This document shows positions 6,817-15,473 of a DNA stretch of 47,852 nt, piece by piece. Origin of the DNA: CAVTZP01 sp963739245 (GTDB taxonomy: Bacteria > Chloroflexota > Dehalococcoidia > Dehalococcoidales > BS750m-G39); NCBI GenBank assembly GCA_963739245.1, contig CAVTZP010000006.1, positions 1 through 47,852 on the forward strand, given 5' to 3'. The stretch's first letter is position 1. Every line of letters starts with the position of its first letter. The notes beneath the pieces are model-generated. The model worked only from the letters and a program-made list of their open reading frames with translations. It made no database searches and was not told the origin of the DNA. A program made the position numbers and the translations under genes.

Positions 6817-9800
6817 TCTGGTTTCTTCCTCCGGTATTCTGGCAGTGGCTTAACGCTATAAATGTGACTTCCGGTGAGGAGCACCTTTAAAGCAGCCTGG
6901 ATGGTATCAAGGGAGGTAAAGCACGGGATGCGCCTCTCCGCCGCCGCCCGACGGATGCGGAAGCCGTCTTTTAGTGGAATGCGTCCCCCGGTGATGGTGT
7001 TGACGATGCCGCTCACGGTATTGTTAGTGATAATGTCAATGACGTTGGGGTGTCCCTCGCTCAATTTTTTGGTTATCATTGTTACCGGGAGTCCAGCTGA
7101 CTCAATCATCTTTGCCGTGCCTTCAGTGGCATAGAGCTTATAGCCTATCTCGGAGAACTTCTTGATTATGGGTAGTGCTTCCGACTTATCCCTATCGGCG
7201 ATGCTGAAGAGTATAGCTCCCTCCTGCAGAAGCATTAGTCCCGCGGCTTGAAGTGCCTTGGCCAGGGCGGCATCATAGGTATAGTCAATCCCCATTACCT
7301 CCCCGGTGGACTTCATCTCCGGTCCAAGGTAGGTGTCAACACCAGCCAGCTTTGACATGGAGAAGACCGGGGCTTTAATCCCGACCAGTTTTTGCTTCTC
7401 TAGTAAGCCGGTGCTATAACCTTGCTCGTGGAGGGTCTTGCCCAGCATGACCTTGGTCGCTACTTTAACCATTGGCACACCGGTAACCTTGGAGATAAAC
7501 GGGATGGTGCGGCTAGCCCGGGGGTTTAGCTCCAGTACATAGACTGATGAACCTTTAGTATCGCTGCTGGGCATAATAACGAACTGGATGTTCATTAAGC
7601 CCTTAATTTTGAGTTCCAGCCCTATCCTGACGGTATACTCAACGATAGTTTTAATTTCGGCTTTAGTCAGGTTTATCGGGGGATAGACCGCCATTGAATC
7701 CCCGCTATGGACTCCCGCCCGTTCAATATGCTCCATTATTCCCGGGATGAGAACGTCCTTCCCATCGGCGATGGCGTCAACCTCTACCTCTTTACCCTCC
7801 AGGTACTTATCGATGAGGATGGGGTGCTTGGTATCCAGTTCCAGAGCTACTTTCCCCAGCCGGCTCAGCTCGCTTGGGTTGTGGACTATCTCCATGGCTC
7901 TGCCGCCGAGGACATAGCTGGGGCGAACCAGCACCGGATAGCCGATAAGCTCCGCCACCTTGAGGGCTTCATCTATAGCGGTTACCCCGGCTCCCGGGGG
8001 CTGGGGGATGCCTAACTCACTGAGGAATTGCTCGAATCGGCGCCTGTCCTCAGCCAGGTCAATGGCTTCGGCGCTGGAGCCGAGAAGGGACATCCCGCTG
8101 CGGGACAAGGGTTCCGCCAGGTTTATCGCCGTCTGCCCGCCGAACTGGACTATTGAGGGTGGGGCAGTGCCGTTTCCGTACTCGTTTTCCAGAATATCGC
8201 GCAGGCTCTCCTCGTCCAGGGCTTCAAAGTAGAGGCGGTCGCTGGTGTCAAAATCGGTGGAGACTGTTTCCGGGTTTGAGTTTACCATAATGGCTTTATA
8301 GCCAGAGTCCTGCAGCGCCCAGGCGGAGTGAACACTGCAGTAGTCAAATTCAATCCCCTGCCCGATGCGGATAGGACCGCTGCCGATAACCACGGCTTTA
8401 TTTTCCTTAAGGGGCTCAGCCTCGTTCTCCTGCTCGTAGGTGCTGTAGAAATAGGGGGTGGCGGCGTCAAACTCAGCGGCGCAGGTATCTACCATCTTAT
8501 AGACGGGGCGGATATTCCAGCTGTGGCGCATTTGTCTTACCTGCTCGGGGAGGCGGTCAGCTAAAGTGCCAATCTGCTCGTCGGAAAATCCCAGCCGCTT
8601 TGCCTCCCACATAAGCTCTGGCGTCAGCGTTTGAGACAGGAGCTTCTTCTCCATATCCACAATGTTCCGGAGCTTGGTGATAAACCAGAGGTCAATATTG
8701 GTGCGCTCGGATAAAGCCTCCGGGGTTATCCCCCGCCTCAGTGCCGCCATCAATGCCCACAGCCTCAGGTCGCTGGGCTCTAAGGGGTAGGAATCAATAT
8801 TTTTTCCCAGCTTCCAGCTCCGGTCTTCCCAGAGCAGTGACCTTCGGCCGAACTCAAGGGAGCGGACTGCCTTCTGCAGGGCGGCTTCAAAGCACCGGTC
8901 AATGGCCATTACCTCGCCGGTGGCTTTCATCTGAGTGCCGATAACCCGGTCGCCGGAGGCGAACTTGTCAAATGGCCAGCGAGGAATCTTGACCACCAAA
9001 TAATCAAGCGCCGGCTCAAAAGATGCCATCGTCTTTCCTGTTACCTGGTTGGGGATTTCATCCAGCCTCTTGCCGACGGCTATCTTGGCCGCTACCCGGG
9101 CAATGGGGTAGCCGGTAGCCTTGCTGGCCAGGGCTGAGCTGCGGCTGACCCTGGGGTTGACTTCAATTATATAGTAGTTGTCGCTTTTGGGGTCGAGGGC
9201 AAACTGGATATTGCAGCCGCCTTCAATACCCAAAGCTCGGATAATCTTGAGGCTGGCTGTCCTCAGCATCTGGTATTCCTTGTTGGTCAGGGTCTGGCTG
9301 GGAGCAACGACGATGCTATCGCCGGTGTGTATTCCCATGGGGTCAAGGTTTTCCATATTGCACACGGTGATGCAGTTGTCGGCGGCGTCCCGCATTACCT
9401 CGTACTCTATCTCCTTCCACCCCGCCACCGATTTTTCCACCAGCACCTGGTGGATGGGGCTGGTTGCCAGCCCCCCCGTTACCACCCGGTCCAGCTCCTT
9501 CCAGGTATTCGCCATCCCGCCCCCGCTCCCGCCCAGGGTGTAGGCGGGGCGGATTATCACTGGCAGGCCTATCTCTTTAGCCACCTTTTTCGCTTCCTTG
9601 AGGCTGGTTACCGTGGCGCTTGCCGGCACCGGCTCGCCGATGCCGAGTATCAGCTGTTTAAATAGCTCGCGGTCTTCGGCGTTTCGTATTGTCTGGATGG
9701 GAGTGCCCAGAGACCTTACATTATATTTATCCAGAACGCCGGCGTCAGCCAGGTCTACGGCTAAATTAAGTCCGGTCTGGCCGCCGAGGGTGGGCAGAAC

Positions 9801-10046
9801 CCCATCGGGGCGCTCCCGCTCAATAATGCGGGTAATCATCTCCACGGTCAGCGGCTCAATATAGACGATATCGGCGATGTCTTCGTCGGTCATAATGGTG
9901 GCGGGGTTGGAGTTGACCAGCACCGAGGTCACCCCCTCCTCCCGCATCGCCTTGCACGCCTGAGTGCCGGCATAGTCAAACTCCGCCGCCTGCCCGATAA
10001 TTATTGGTCCCGAGCCGATGATTAGGACTTTAGATGGTTTAGACAT
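6813..10046 (-). CDS. carB: Carbamoyl-phosphate synthase large subunit
   Basis: Makes carbamoyl phosphate from bicarbonate, ATP and ammonia delivered by CarA. The protein has 1077 residues, the normal full length. Two homologous ATP-grasp halves are visible: N-terminal GSGPIIIGQAAEFDYAG (about 11-27) and its counterpart GSGPIRIGQGIEFDYC in the second half (about 558-573). A C-terminal MGS-like allosteric domain (from about residue 940, LYATEGTAKMIESAGLPV) is present. Nothing appears to be missing. It overlaps pyrK by 4 nt. Upstream, a TIR-like gene separates it from carA, which normally sits directly adjacent. Confidence 0.98.
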   Translation of the reverse strand: MSKPSKVLIIGSGPIIIGQAAEFDYAGTQACKAMREEGVTSVLVNSNPATIMTDEDIADIVYIEPLTVEMITRIIERERPDGVLPTLGGQTGLNLAVDLADAGVLDKYNVRSLGTPIQTIRNAEDRELFKQLILGIGEPVPASATVTSLKEAKKVAKEIGLPVIIRPAYTLGGSGGGMANTWKELDRVVTGGLATSPIHQVLVEKSVAGWKEIEYEVMRDAADNCITVCNMENLDPMGIHTGDSIVVAPSQTLTNKEYQMLRTASLKIIRALGIEGGCNIQFALDPKSDNYYIIEVNPRVSRSSALASKATGYPIARVAAKIAVGKRLDEIPNQVTGKTMASFEPALDYLVVKIPRWPFDKFASGDRVIGTQMKATGEVMAIDRCFEAALQKAVRSLEFGRRSLLWEDRSWKLGKNIDSYPLEPSDLRLWALMAALRRGITPEALSERTNIDLWFITKLRNIVDMEKKLLSQTLTPELMWEAKRLGFSDEQIGTLADRLPEQVRQMRHSWNIRPVYKMVDTCAAEFDAATPYFYSTYEQENEAEPLKENKAVVIGSGPIRIGQGIEFDYCSVHSAWALQDSGYKAIMVNSNPETVSTDFDTSDRLYFEALDEESLRDILENEYGNGTAPPSIVQFGGQTAINLAEPLSRSGMSLLGSSAEAIDLAEDRRRFEQFLSELGIPQPPGAGVTAIDEALKVAELIGYPVLVRPSYVLGGRAMEIVHNPSELSRLGKVALELDTKHPILIDKYLEGKEVEVDAIADGKDVLIPGIMEHIERAGVHSGDSMAVYPPINLTKAEIKTIVEYTVRIGLELKIKGLMNIQFVIMPSSDTKGSSVYVLELNPRASRTIPFISKVTGVPMVKVATKVMLGKTLHEQGYSTGLLEKQKLVGIKAPVFSMSKLAGVDTYLGPEMKSTGEVMGIDYTYDAALAKALQAAGLMLLQEGAILFSIADRDKSEALPIIKKFSEIGYKLYATEGTAKMIESAGLPVTMITKKLSEGHPNVIDIITNNTVSGIVNTITGGRIPLKDGFRIRRAAAERRIPCFTSLDTIQAALKVLLTGSHIYSVKPLPEYRRKKPD

Positions 10047-10058
10047 AAACTCCTCTAA

Positions 10059-11189
10059 TTATGGCTTTACCGCCCTTAGCAGTCCAAGTGCTCTTAACTC
10101 AATAACTATACGCAAGAACGCAGCTTCCATATTTTCTCGGTTGAACCGTTCCCAAACTTTCGAACTAATGTTTGATGGGAATTCCGTGTTTTCTTCTAAC
10201 AGGTAGATAATCTTGTCTGCATGAGTTTTCTGGGCGAGACCAATCTCGTGGATGACATTTTGTCTAGGATATAGTTTGCCTTCTATCTCATCGTCACCTG
10301 TAGCCAAGATAACGACACAGTCGGCTTGGCCAAGATAATAATCAACTTTGTCATTGATAGTTTTACCCAAATTAGGCTGGCTTTCTACAATAATTGGCTC
10401 GATACCAAGAGCACTTAAAAACTGTTGTAGTTTAGCGATTGCTTCACTTTCTTTGCCGTGGGATATAAATGCCTTTGGTAGTTGCCCTGCTAAAGCAGGC
10501 CTCTCCTTCTTAAAATCTACGAACCCTAATCGCTGAAATTCGGCGAAAAGGTGATTCAGAAAATGGACGAAGGACGGATTCCAGGTGTCAGGTTGTGGAG
10601 ATTTGAGCAGAGTTCCGTTGTTTGGAATAAGCTGGAAACTAATAGTACCGATTCGCCCTTCAGTACCTTGAGAAACAGCGTAACTGGCAAAGTAGGTCTT
10701 ATCCCAGTTTGTATCATCAGGTCTACCGCTTGTTCTGTGTAAGGCGTATTTATATCCCTGAGAATTGAGGTTCTTTATAACATTATTTATCGATGCTGGA
10801 AGCATGTCGGGAGTTCCTCGTACAACTAATTCGAAGTCCCCCCCTACTATCCTTCCCCCGTAATCCTCGATAGCTTTTAGTGGCTCTGCTAGAGCCGTAC
10901 CTTTTGCTTCAATCCCTAATATTTCGTATTTTTGTATTATTGACAGAAGTGCCGTTTCACGCATCTGTAATTCCTTAAGGTAAAAATCCCTGTCCCAGGT
11001 CCACACACTCGGCCGAGCATCAGAGAACCTTTCATACTCATTTGACTGACGCCCAAATGATGCTTCTAAGACATTTAGAATCTTATCACGCCATAATTCG
11101 TACTCTTGATTGTCATAATCCAGTTTTTTTAGCTTAGGTATCTCAGTTAGCGCTTGTCTCAATAGTTCTAGCGCTTTGTCCTTATTCAT
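10059..11189 (-). CDS. TIR-like (CAP12/Pycsar-type, PF10137-like) protein inserted between carA and carB
   Basis: A 376-residue protein. The C-terminal part (about 238-350) matches the predicted nucleotide-binding TIR-like domain: KAFISHGKE (239-247), QADCVVILATGDD (288-300), YPRQNVIHEIGLAQ (307-320) with E315 at the expected catalytic position, and KIIYLLEE (326-333). This domain is known in NAD-degrading anti-phage effectors of CBASS and Pycsar type. The N-terminal half (helical residues 1-90, then a mixed region) is not recognised. The start is ATG at 11189 with ribosome-binding site GAGGT supplied by the end of a palindromic repeat. It is richer in A+T than carA and carB. It probably came in by transfer; no nucleotide cyclase or other defence gene is nearby. 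NAD cleavage is inference. Confidence 0.85.
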   Translation of the reverse strand: MNKDKALELLRQALTEIPKLKKLDYDNQEYELWRDKILNVLEASFGRQSNEYERFSDARPSVWTWDRDFYLKELQMRETALLSIIQKYEILGIEAKGTALAEPLKAIEDYGGRIVGGDFELVVRGTPDMLPASINNVIKNLNSQGYKYALHRTSGRPDDTNWDKTYFASYAVSQGTEGRIGTISFQLIPNNGTLLKSPQPDTWNPSFVHFLNHLFAEFQRLGFVDFKKERPALAGQLPKAFISHGKESEAIAKLQQFLSALGIEPIIVESQPNLGKTINDKVDYYLGQADCVVILATGDDEIEGKLYPRQNVIHEIGLAQKTHADKIIYLLEENTEFPSNISSKVWERFNRENMEAAFLRIVIELRALGLLRAVKP

Positions 11190-11195
11190 TCTTCT

Positions 11196-11310
11196 ACCTC
11201 ACCCCCTTAATCCCCCCCTTTAATTGGGTGTCTAAGAGGGGCGAAGCCCCTCTTTTATTATTTCCTCCCCTTCCCCTTAATGAAGGGGAAGGGGATAAAG
11301 GGGATAGGGT
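11196..11310. repeat. Palindromic intergenic repeat between carA and the TIR-like gene
   Basis: Begins ACCTCACCCCCTTAATCC, has central hairpin AGAGGGGCGAAGCCCCTCT (11235-11253) and right hairpin CCCCTTCCCCTTAA/TGAAGGGGAAGGGG, and ends GGGATAGGGT. The two ends are inverted relative to each other (ACCTCACCCCCTT against AAAGGGGATAGGGT). The last base overlaps the carA stop codon. The left end gives the TIR-like gene its ribosome-binding site. Confidence 0.85.
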
Positions 11311-12404
11311 CACTTCTTATCTCCCTTCACCATCTCCACAAACTCTTTAAATAGATAAGTGCTGTCCCAGGGGCCGGGGGAGGCTTCGGAGTGATACTGG
11401 ATAGCGAAGATGGGCAGCTCCTTGTGGCGCAAGCCCGCCACCGTGCCATCGTTCAGGTTGATATGAGTAACCTCCAGCTCGTCTTTGAGACTATCCGGGT
11501 CAACGGCATAGCCGTGATTTTGCGCGGTGATGTAGACCTTGCCGGTGGCGAGGTCGCGGACGGGGTGGTTAGCCCCGCGGTGCCCGAACTTCAGCTTGAA
11601 TGTCTTGGCACCAAACGCTCTGGCGATAAGCTGGTTGCCCAGGCAGATGCCCATAATCGGCTTCTTGCCAATGAGCTGCTTAATCGTGTCCACGATGTAA
11701 TCAAGTAGCTCGGGGTTACCGGGGCCGGGGGAGAGGAGAATGCCATCAGGTTTAAGGGCAAGGATTTCCTTGGCGGGGGTGGTGCAGGGGACTGCCGTTA
11801 CCGCGCAGCCCATTTGGCTGATGAAGCGCAGGATGCTGTATTTCAAGCCGCAGTCCAGGACTACTACATGGTGGGTTGGGGCAGAGCCAGTCGGCTCCCA
11901 CTGGTAAGGAGTGGGGGTGCTTACCTGCTTGACATAATCTATTGAGCCATAATCGGGCAAGTTCTTTACCTGTTCCAGGGCTTGCTGGGGAGTCTTAGTA
12001 CTGGTGAGCATGCCCATCATTACCCCGGCGGAGCGGAGTCGGCGGGTAATGGCACGGGTATCAACGCCGCTTATCCCCGTGATGCCAGCTTCGGCTAGAT
12101 ATTGATGAAGGGTCTTTACGCTCAGGTAGTGGTTGGGCTCAAGGCACTCTTCCCTGACGACAAAGCCGCTTACCTGAATTTTATTTGATTCAAAGTCCTG
12201 TTCATTAATGCCGTAGTTGCCGATGAGGGGGTAGGTGGGAACGACAATCTGCCCGGCATATGATGGGTCGGTGAGCATCTCCTGGTAGCCCACCATGCTG
12301 GTGTTGAAAACAACCTCGCCAAAGGCGTCAGCCTCAGCGCCAAAGGAGTAGCCTTCATAGACCGAGCCATCTTCTAAGACTAGGATTGCCCTTTTATTGG
12401 TTAT
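11310..12404 (-). CDS. carA: Carbamoyl-phosphate synthase small subunit, apparent ATA start codon
   Basis: Glutaminase subunit that feeds ammonia to CarB. The class I amidotransferase domain shows the nucleophile in MGICLGNQ and the His/Glu pair in QYHSEASPGP. The N-terminal CPSase domain is complete only if translation starts at ATA (12404-12402): the peptide RAILVLEDGSVYEGYSFG follows, an in-frame TAG lies immediately upstream, and AAGGAG sits 6 nt before the ATA. No ATG, GTG or TTG occurs in frame until ATG at 12296, which would remove 36 conserved residues. The length from ATA is 364, normal for CarA. So either a rare ATA start is used or an ATG was changed by mutation or sequencing error. 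It lies downstream of pyrC in the operon. Confidence 0.93.
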   Translation of the reverse strand: MTNKRAILVLEDGSVYEGYSFGAEADAFGEVVFNTSMVGYQEMLTDPSYAGQIVVPTYPLIGNYGINEQDFESNKIQVSGFVVREECLEPNHYLSVKTLHQYLAEAGITGISGVDTRAITRRLRSAGVMMGMLTSTKTPQQALEQVKNLPDYGSIDYVKQVSTPTPYQWEPTGSAPTHHVVVLDCGLKYSILRFISQMGCAVTAVPCTTPAKEILALKPDGILLSPGPGNPELLDYIVDTIKQLIGKKPIMGICLGNQLIARAFGAKTFKLKFGHRGANHPVRDLATGKVYITAQNHGYAVDPDSLKDELEVTHINLNDGTVAGLRHKELPIFAIQYHSEASPGPWDSTYLFKEFVEMVKGDKK

Positions 12405-12435
12405 CTAACTCTCCTTTACCTTAATAGAGTCGTCT

Positions 12436-13722
12436 TTATAGACTAGATTTCCCCTGATATATAGTTGCCATTACCCTGCCTTTAAGCCTCTCGCCGGCAA
12501 GGGGGGTATTCTTTCCCTTTGAGGCAAAATCTTTCGTGTCTACCACCCACTCAAGATTGGGGTCAAAGAGGGTGACATCAGCCGGGGCGCCAATAGCCAG
12601 AGTCCCCAGCCGGCCGTATCTATCGCCGATAATCCTGGCGGCGTCAGTAAGCTTGGCGATGAGGGTAACCAGACCTATCTCCCCGTTATGCACCAGGCCC
12701 ATCAGGCTGCCCAGGGCGGTCTCAAAGCCGCTGATGCCAAAGGGGGCGAGGTCAAACTCGCAGAGCTTATCGGCCTCGGTGTGGGGGGCGTGGTCGGTGG
12801 CAATAATATCAATGGTGTTATCGTTAAGCCCTTGAATCAGGGCTTTGACGTCCTGTTTTGTTCTAAGCGGTGGGTTTACCTTGGCGTTGGTATCATAGCC
12901 GATGACCCTTTCCTCGGTCAGGGTCAGGTGGTGGGGGGTGACCTCGGCGGTAACCCTGATGCCCTTGTCTTTGGCCCGGCGAATGAGTTCAACCGAGCCC
13001 TCGGTGCTAACATGGGCGATGTGTAGCCGACTGCCGGTCAGTTGCGCCAGAGCCAGGTCACGAGCCACCATAATCTCTTCGGCGGCACTTGGTATGCCGC
13101 GCAGCCCTAGCCTGGTTGATATTATGCCCTCATTCATCTGACCGCCCTCGGTGAGGGCTTTATCTTCGCAGTGGTCAATGATGGGCCGGTCAAAGGCGCG
13201 GCTATAGTCCAGCGCCTGGCGCATAAGGTATGAGCTTAGCACTGGTTCGCCGTCATCACTGAAGGCAATCACGCCGGCTGAAGCCAGCTCCCCCATCTCA
13301 GCTAGTTCCTCCCCCTTCCTCCCCTTGGAGATACAGCCTATGGGCAGGACCCGGACTACCCCCTCTAAGGCTGACTTGGACTTTATAAACTCAATAGCGG
13401 TCTGGTTGTCCAGCGGCGGGTTGGTATTGGGCATGCAGCAGATGGTGGTAAAGCCGCCTCTGGCGGCGGCATTGGTTCCGCTGGCGATGGTCTCCTTCTC
13501 CTCATCGCCGGGCTGCCTCAGGTGGCAGTGGAGGTCAATAAATCCGGGGCAAACGATTAGTCCTTTGGCATGGAGGATGTCATAGTCGGGCTGGGGTGGG
13601 GTTTCCTCCCCCTTGCCCCGCCATGAGACCTTGCCGTCACTGATAAGCAGGCTGCCGGTTACATCTATCCCCTGGCTGGGGTCAATTATTCGTCCACCCT
13701 GAATAAGCAGTGATTTTTTCAT
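12436..13722 (-). CDS. pyrC: Dihydroorotase
   Basis: Zinc amidohydrolase that closes carbamoyl aspartate to dihydroorotate. It has 428 residues, the class I (long) type. The metal-binding motif DLHCHLRQPG is at about residues 62-71, the third-ligand region is IAHVST (about 235-240), and the final catalytic aspartate is in IATDHAPH (about 308-315). The metal site looks complete, so this is an active enzyme rather than the inactive pseudo-dihydroorotase seen in some pyrB complexes. The ATG overlaps the pyrB stop by 4 nt. Confidence 0.97.
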   Translation of the reverse strand: MKKSLLIQGGRIIDPSQGIDVTGSLLISDGKVSWRGKGEETPPQPDYDILHAKGLIVCPGFIDLHCHLRQPGDEEKETIASGTNAAARGGFTTICCMPNTNPPLDNQTAIEFIKSKSALEGVVRVLPIGCISKGRKGEELAEMGELASAGVIAFSDDGEPVLSSYLMRQALDYSRAFDRPIIDHCEDKALTEGGQMNEGIISTRLGLRGIPSAAEEIMVARDLALAQLTGSRLHIAHVSTEGSVELIRRAKDKGIRVTAEVTPHHLTLTEERVIGYDTNAKVNPPLRTKQDVKALIQGLNDNTIDIIATDHAPHTEADKLCEFDLAPFGISGFETALGSLMGLVHNGEIGLVTLIAKLTDAARIIGDRYGRLGTLAIGAPADVTLFDPNLEWVVDTKDFASKGKNTPLAGERLKGRVMATIYQGKSSL

Positions 13723-14696
13723 TGTTTTTGGCTCCCGCTGATGAGGTAGAGTAAAGCCATGCGCACGGCGACGCCATTGGTTATCTGCTCGTTGATGACT
13801 GATTGCTGACCGTGAGCCACATCCGGGGAAATCTCAATCCCCTCGTTTACCGGGCCGGGGTGAAAGACCAGGGCATCGGCTTTGGCTCTGCCTAGCCTTG
13901 TCTCGGTGAGCTGGTATAGCTGGATGTACTCCCGGATGCTGGGCAGCAGTCCGCTCTTTTGCCTTTCTCGCTGCAGGCGCAGGGTCATCACCATATCGGC
14001 TCCATCTAAAGCAAGCTCAATGTTAGGCTCAATATTGACCGGAGGTAGTTGCTCCCCGCCCAATCCGATGGGGAGAAGGGTAGGGGGGCAACACAGTGTG
14101 ACCTCTATTCCCATGGTGGTTAGACCCCAGATGTTGGAGCGAGCCACCCGGCTGTGCATAATATCACCAATGATGACTGCCTTGAGCCCCTTCAGGCTTC
14201 CCTTATGCTCGTAGAGGGTGAAGAGGTCAAGAAGGGCTTGAGTGGGATGGGCATGCCAGCCATCTCCGGCATTGACGATGCTTGCCTCGATATATCTGCT
14301 GGCAATATAGGGGGCACCGGAGTGGGGGTGACGCATGACGACAATATCAGCCCCCAGCGCCTGTAGCGTGCCCAGGGTATCAACCAGAGATTCTCCCTTG
14401 GCGACACTGCTGACTGAGGCATTGAGGTTAACCACATCGGCGCCCAGGTACTTGGCGGCAAGCTCGAAGGATAATCGGGTGCGAGTGCTGGGCTCATAAA
14501 ACAGGTTGACGATGGTCTTGCCCCGGAGCGTAGGCACCCGTTTAATCGGGCGGGATAGAACCTCCTTCATCGCCTTGGTGGTGTGGAAGACGAGCTCTAT
14601 CTCCTCACGAGTGAAGTCATCAATGTCAAGGATGTGGTGGTGCCGCCAGGCTGGCGTCGTCTCGGGCACCTGAGGCTTCACTTGCGTTGTCCTCAT
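13719..14696 (-). CDS. pyrB: Aspartate carbamoyltransferase catalytic chain
   Basis: Joins carbamoyl phosphate and aspartate. The protein has 325 residues. The carbamoyl-phosphate loop is EPSTRTRLSFE (about 68-78) and the second substrate motif is HPTQALLDLFTL (about 150-161). C-terminal FHPGPVNEG (about 278-286) is typical of the family. No pyrI regulatory chain is present, so control is presumably through PyrR. It overlaps pyrR and pyrC by 4 nt on either side. Confidence 0.97.
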   Translation of the reverse strand: MRTTQVKPQVPETTPAWRHHHILDIDDFTREEIELVFHTTKAMKEVLSRPIKRVPTLRGKTIVNLFYEPSTRTRLSFELAAKYLGADVVNLNASVSSVAKGESLVDTLGTLQALGADIVVMRHPHSGAPYIASRYIEASIVNAGDGWHAHPTQALLDLFTLYEHKGSLKGLKAVIIGDIMHSRVARSNIWGLTTMGIEVTLCCPPTLLPIGLGGEQLPPVNIEPNIELALDGADMVMTLRLQRERQKSGLLPSIREYIQLYQLTETRLGRAKADALVFHPGPVNEGIEISPDVAHGQQSVINEQITNGVAVRMALLYLISGSQKQ

Positions 14697-15247
14697 CGCT
14701 CCTCCTTAGCTAGCGGCGTAGTGATAATGGCGACCTCGTCTACGCCGTCGGTTTCTTTTAATCTAACCTTTATTTCCTCGTGCCTGGAGCTGGGGATGTT
14801 CTTGCCGATATAGTCAGCCCGTATTGGCAGCTCGCGGTGGCCGCGATCAACAAGCACAGCGAGCTGAATCAGGTGAGGTCGTCCCAGGTCAGTGAGGGCA
14901 TCCATGGCGGCACGGATACTGCGCCCGGTATACAGGACATCGTCAACTAAGACTATGGATTTGCCTTCAATAGTGGCCGGGATATCGGTGAGTTTGACCA
15001 GGGGCTTTAGCTCCAGCGAAGAAAGGTCGTCACGATAAAGGCTGATGTCCAGAGTGCCCACTGATATCTTAGCTTTAGCAAAGCTCTCTATATTGGCGGC
15101 AAGACGCTTAGCCAGAGGCACGCCGCGGGTGTGCATCCCTACCAGTAGCAGGTCTTGGAGCAGTTCGTTTCGCTCAACAATCTCGTGGGCGATTCGAGCC
15201 AGGGTTCGCTTAATATCCTCCGCGGTCATTATGACTTTTTTTGACAT
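14693..15247 (-). CDS. pyrR: Bifunctional pyr operon regulator / uracil phosphoribosyltransferase
   Basis: A UMP-sensing RNA-binding regulator that often also has uracil phosphoribosyltransferase activity. The protein has 184 residues. The PRPP-binding loop IVLVDDVLYTGRS is at about residues 95-107, and the N-terminal part has RIAHEIVERN, typical of PyrR. The start is ATG at 15247, with AAGAGG about 8 nt upstream. Its mRNA leader (15248-15358) contains a PyrR recognition hairpin and a structure able to sequester this ribosome-binding site, so pyrR and the operon behind it are likely autoregulated. Confidence 0.95.
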   Translation of the reverse strand: MSKKVIMTAEDIKRTLARIAHEIVERNELLQDLLLVGMHTRGVPLAKRLAANIESFAKAKISVGTLDISLYRDDLSSLELKPLVKLTDIPATIEGKSIVLVDDVLYTGRSIRAAMDALTDLGRPHLIQLAVLVDRGHRELPIRADYIGKNIPSSRHEEIKVRLKETDGVDEVAIITTPLAKEER

Positions 15248-15255
15248 AAAATAAA

Positions 15256-15345
15256 CCTCTTACCATTTATCATAGCTGGCAAGAGGTCTTGCACCCTGAC
15301 TCTTGTTATTCCCTTGCCAGCCTCGCTGGACCGGCTTAAAGGTTT
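15256..15345 (-). promoter_or_regulatory. PyrR-binding mRNA leader with alternative ribosome-site-masking hairpin
   Basis: On the minus strand, GGTCCAGCGAGGCTGG (15332-15317) matches the known PyrR loop consensus (UCCAGNGAGGCU). It is flanked by CCTT and AAGG, which can pair. Two competing stems follow. GCTGGCAAG (15321-15313) can pair with CTTGCCAGC (15283-15275) over 9 bp. CCTCTTGCC (15286-15278) can instead pair with GGTAAGAGG (15264-15256), which contains the pyrR ribosome-binding site. No U-run terminator is seen, so the switch looks translational: PyrR-UMP bound would free the strand that masks the site. Confidence 0.75.
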
Positions 15346-15364
15346 TTTATTCTATTAACTTAAC

Positions 15365-15393
15365 ATTATACCACGTTTCTCTGGGGATTGCAA
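15365..15393 (-). promoter_or_regulatory. Promoter of the pyrimidine operon
   Basis: TTGCAA (15393-15388), a 17-bp spacer and a perfect TATAAT (15370-15365) preceded by TGG, an extended -10. It is placed 20 bp before the PyrR leader hairpin, about 115 bp upstream of pyrR. Confidence 0.8.
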
Positions 15394-15473
15394 CTTTTTG
15401 TATCTAGGGGTTCTGCCAAAGGCTCACGCAGAACGGTGGGGGTATATTTAATGGTGAAAATGCTAGGTCACTA

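Noticed and set aside
8282..8564. Open frames on both strands within carB
   Set aside because: They shadow the carB reading frame, which is complete and conserved across the interval.
15411..15436. Inverted repeat TTCTGC...GCAGAA between the small membrane gene and the pyr promoter, considered as a terminator
   Set aside because: The stem is only 6-7 bp with an 11-nt loop and no T-run follows in either direction.
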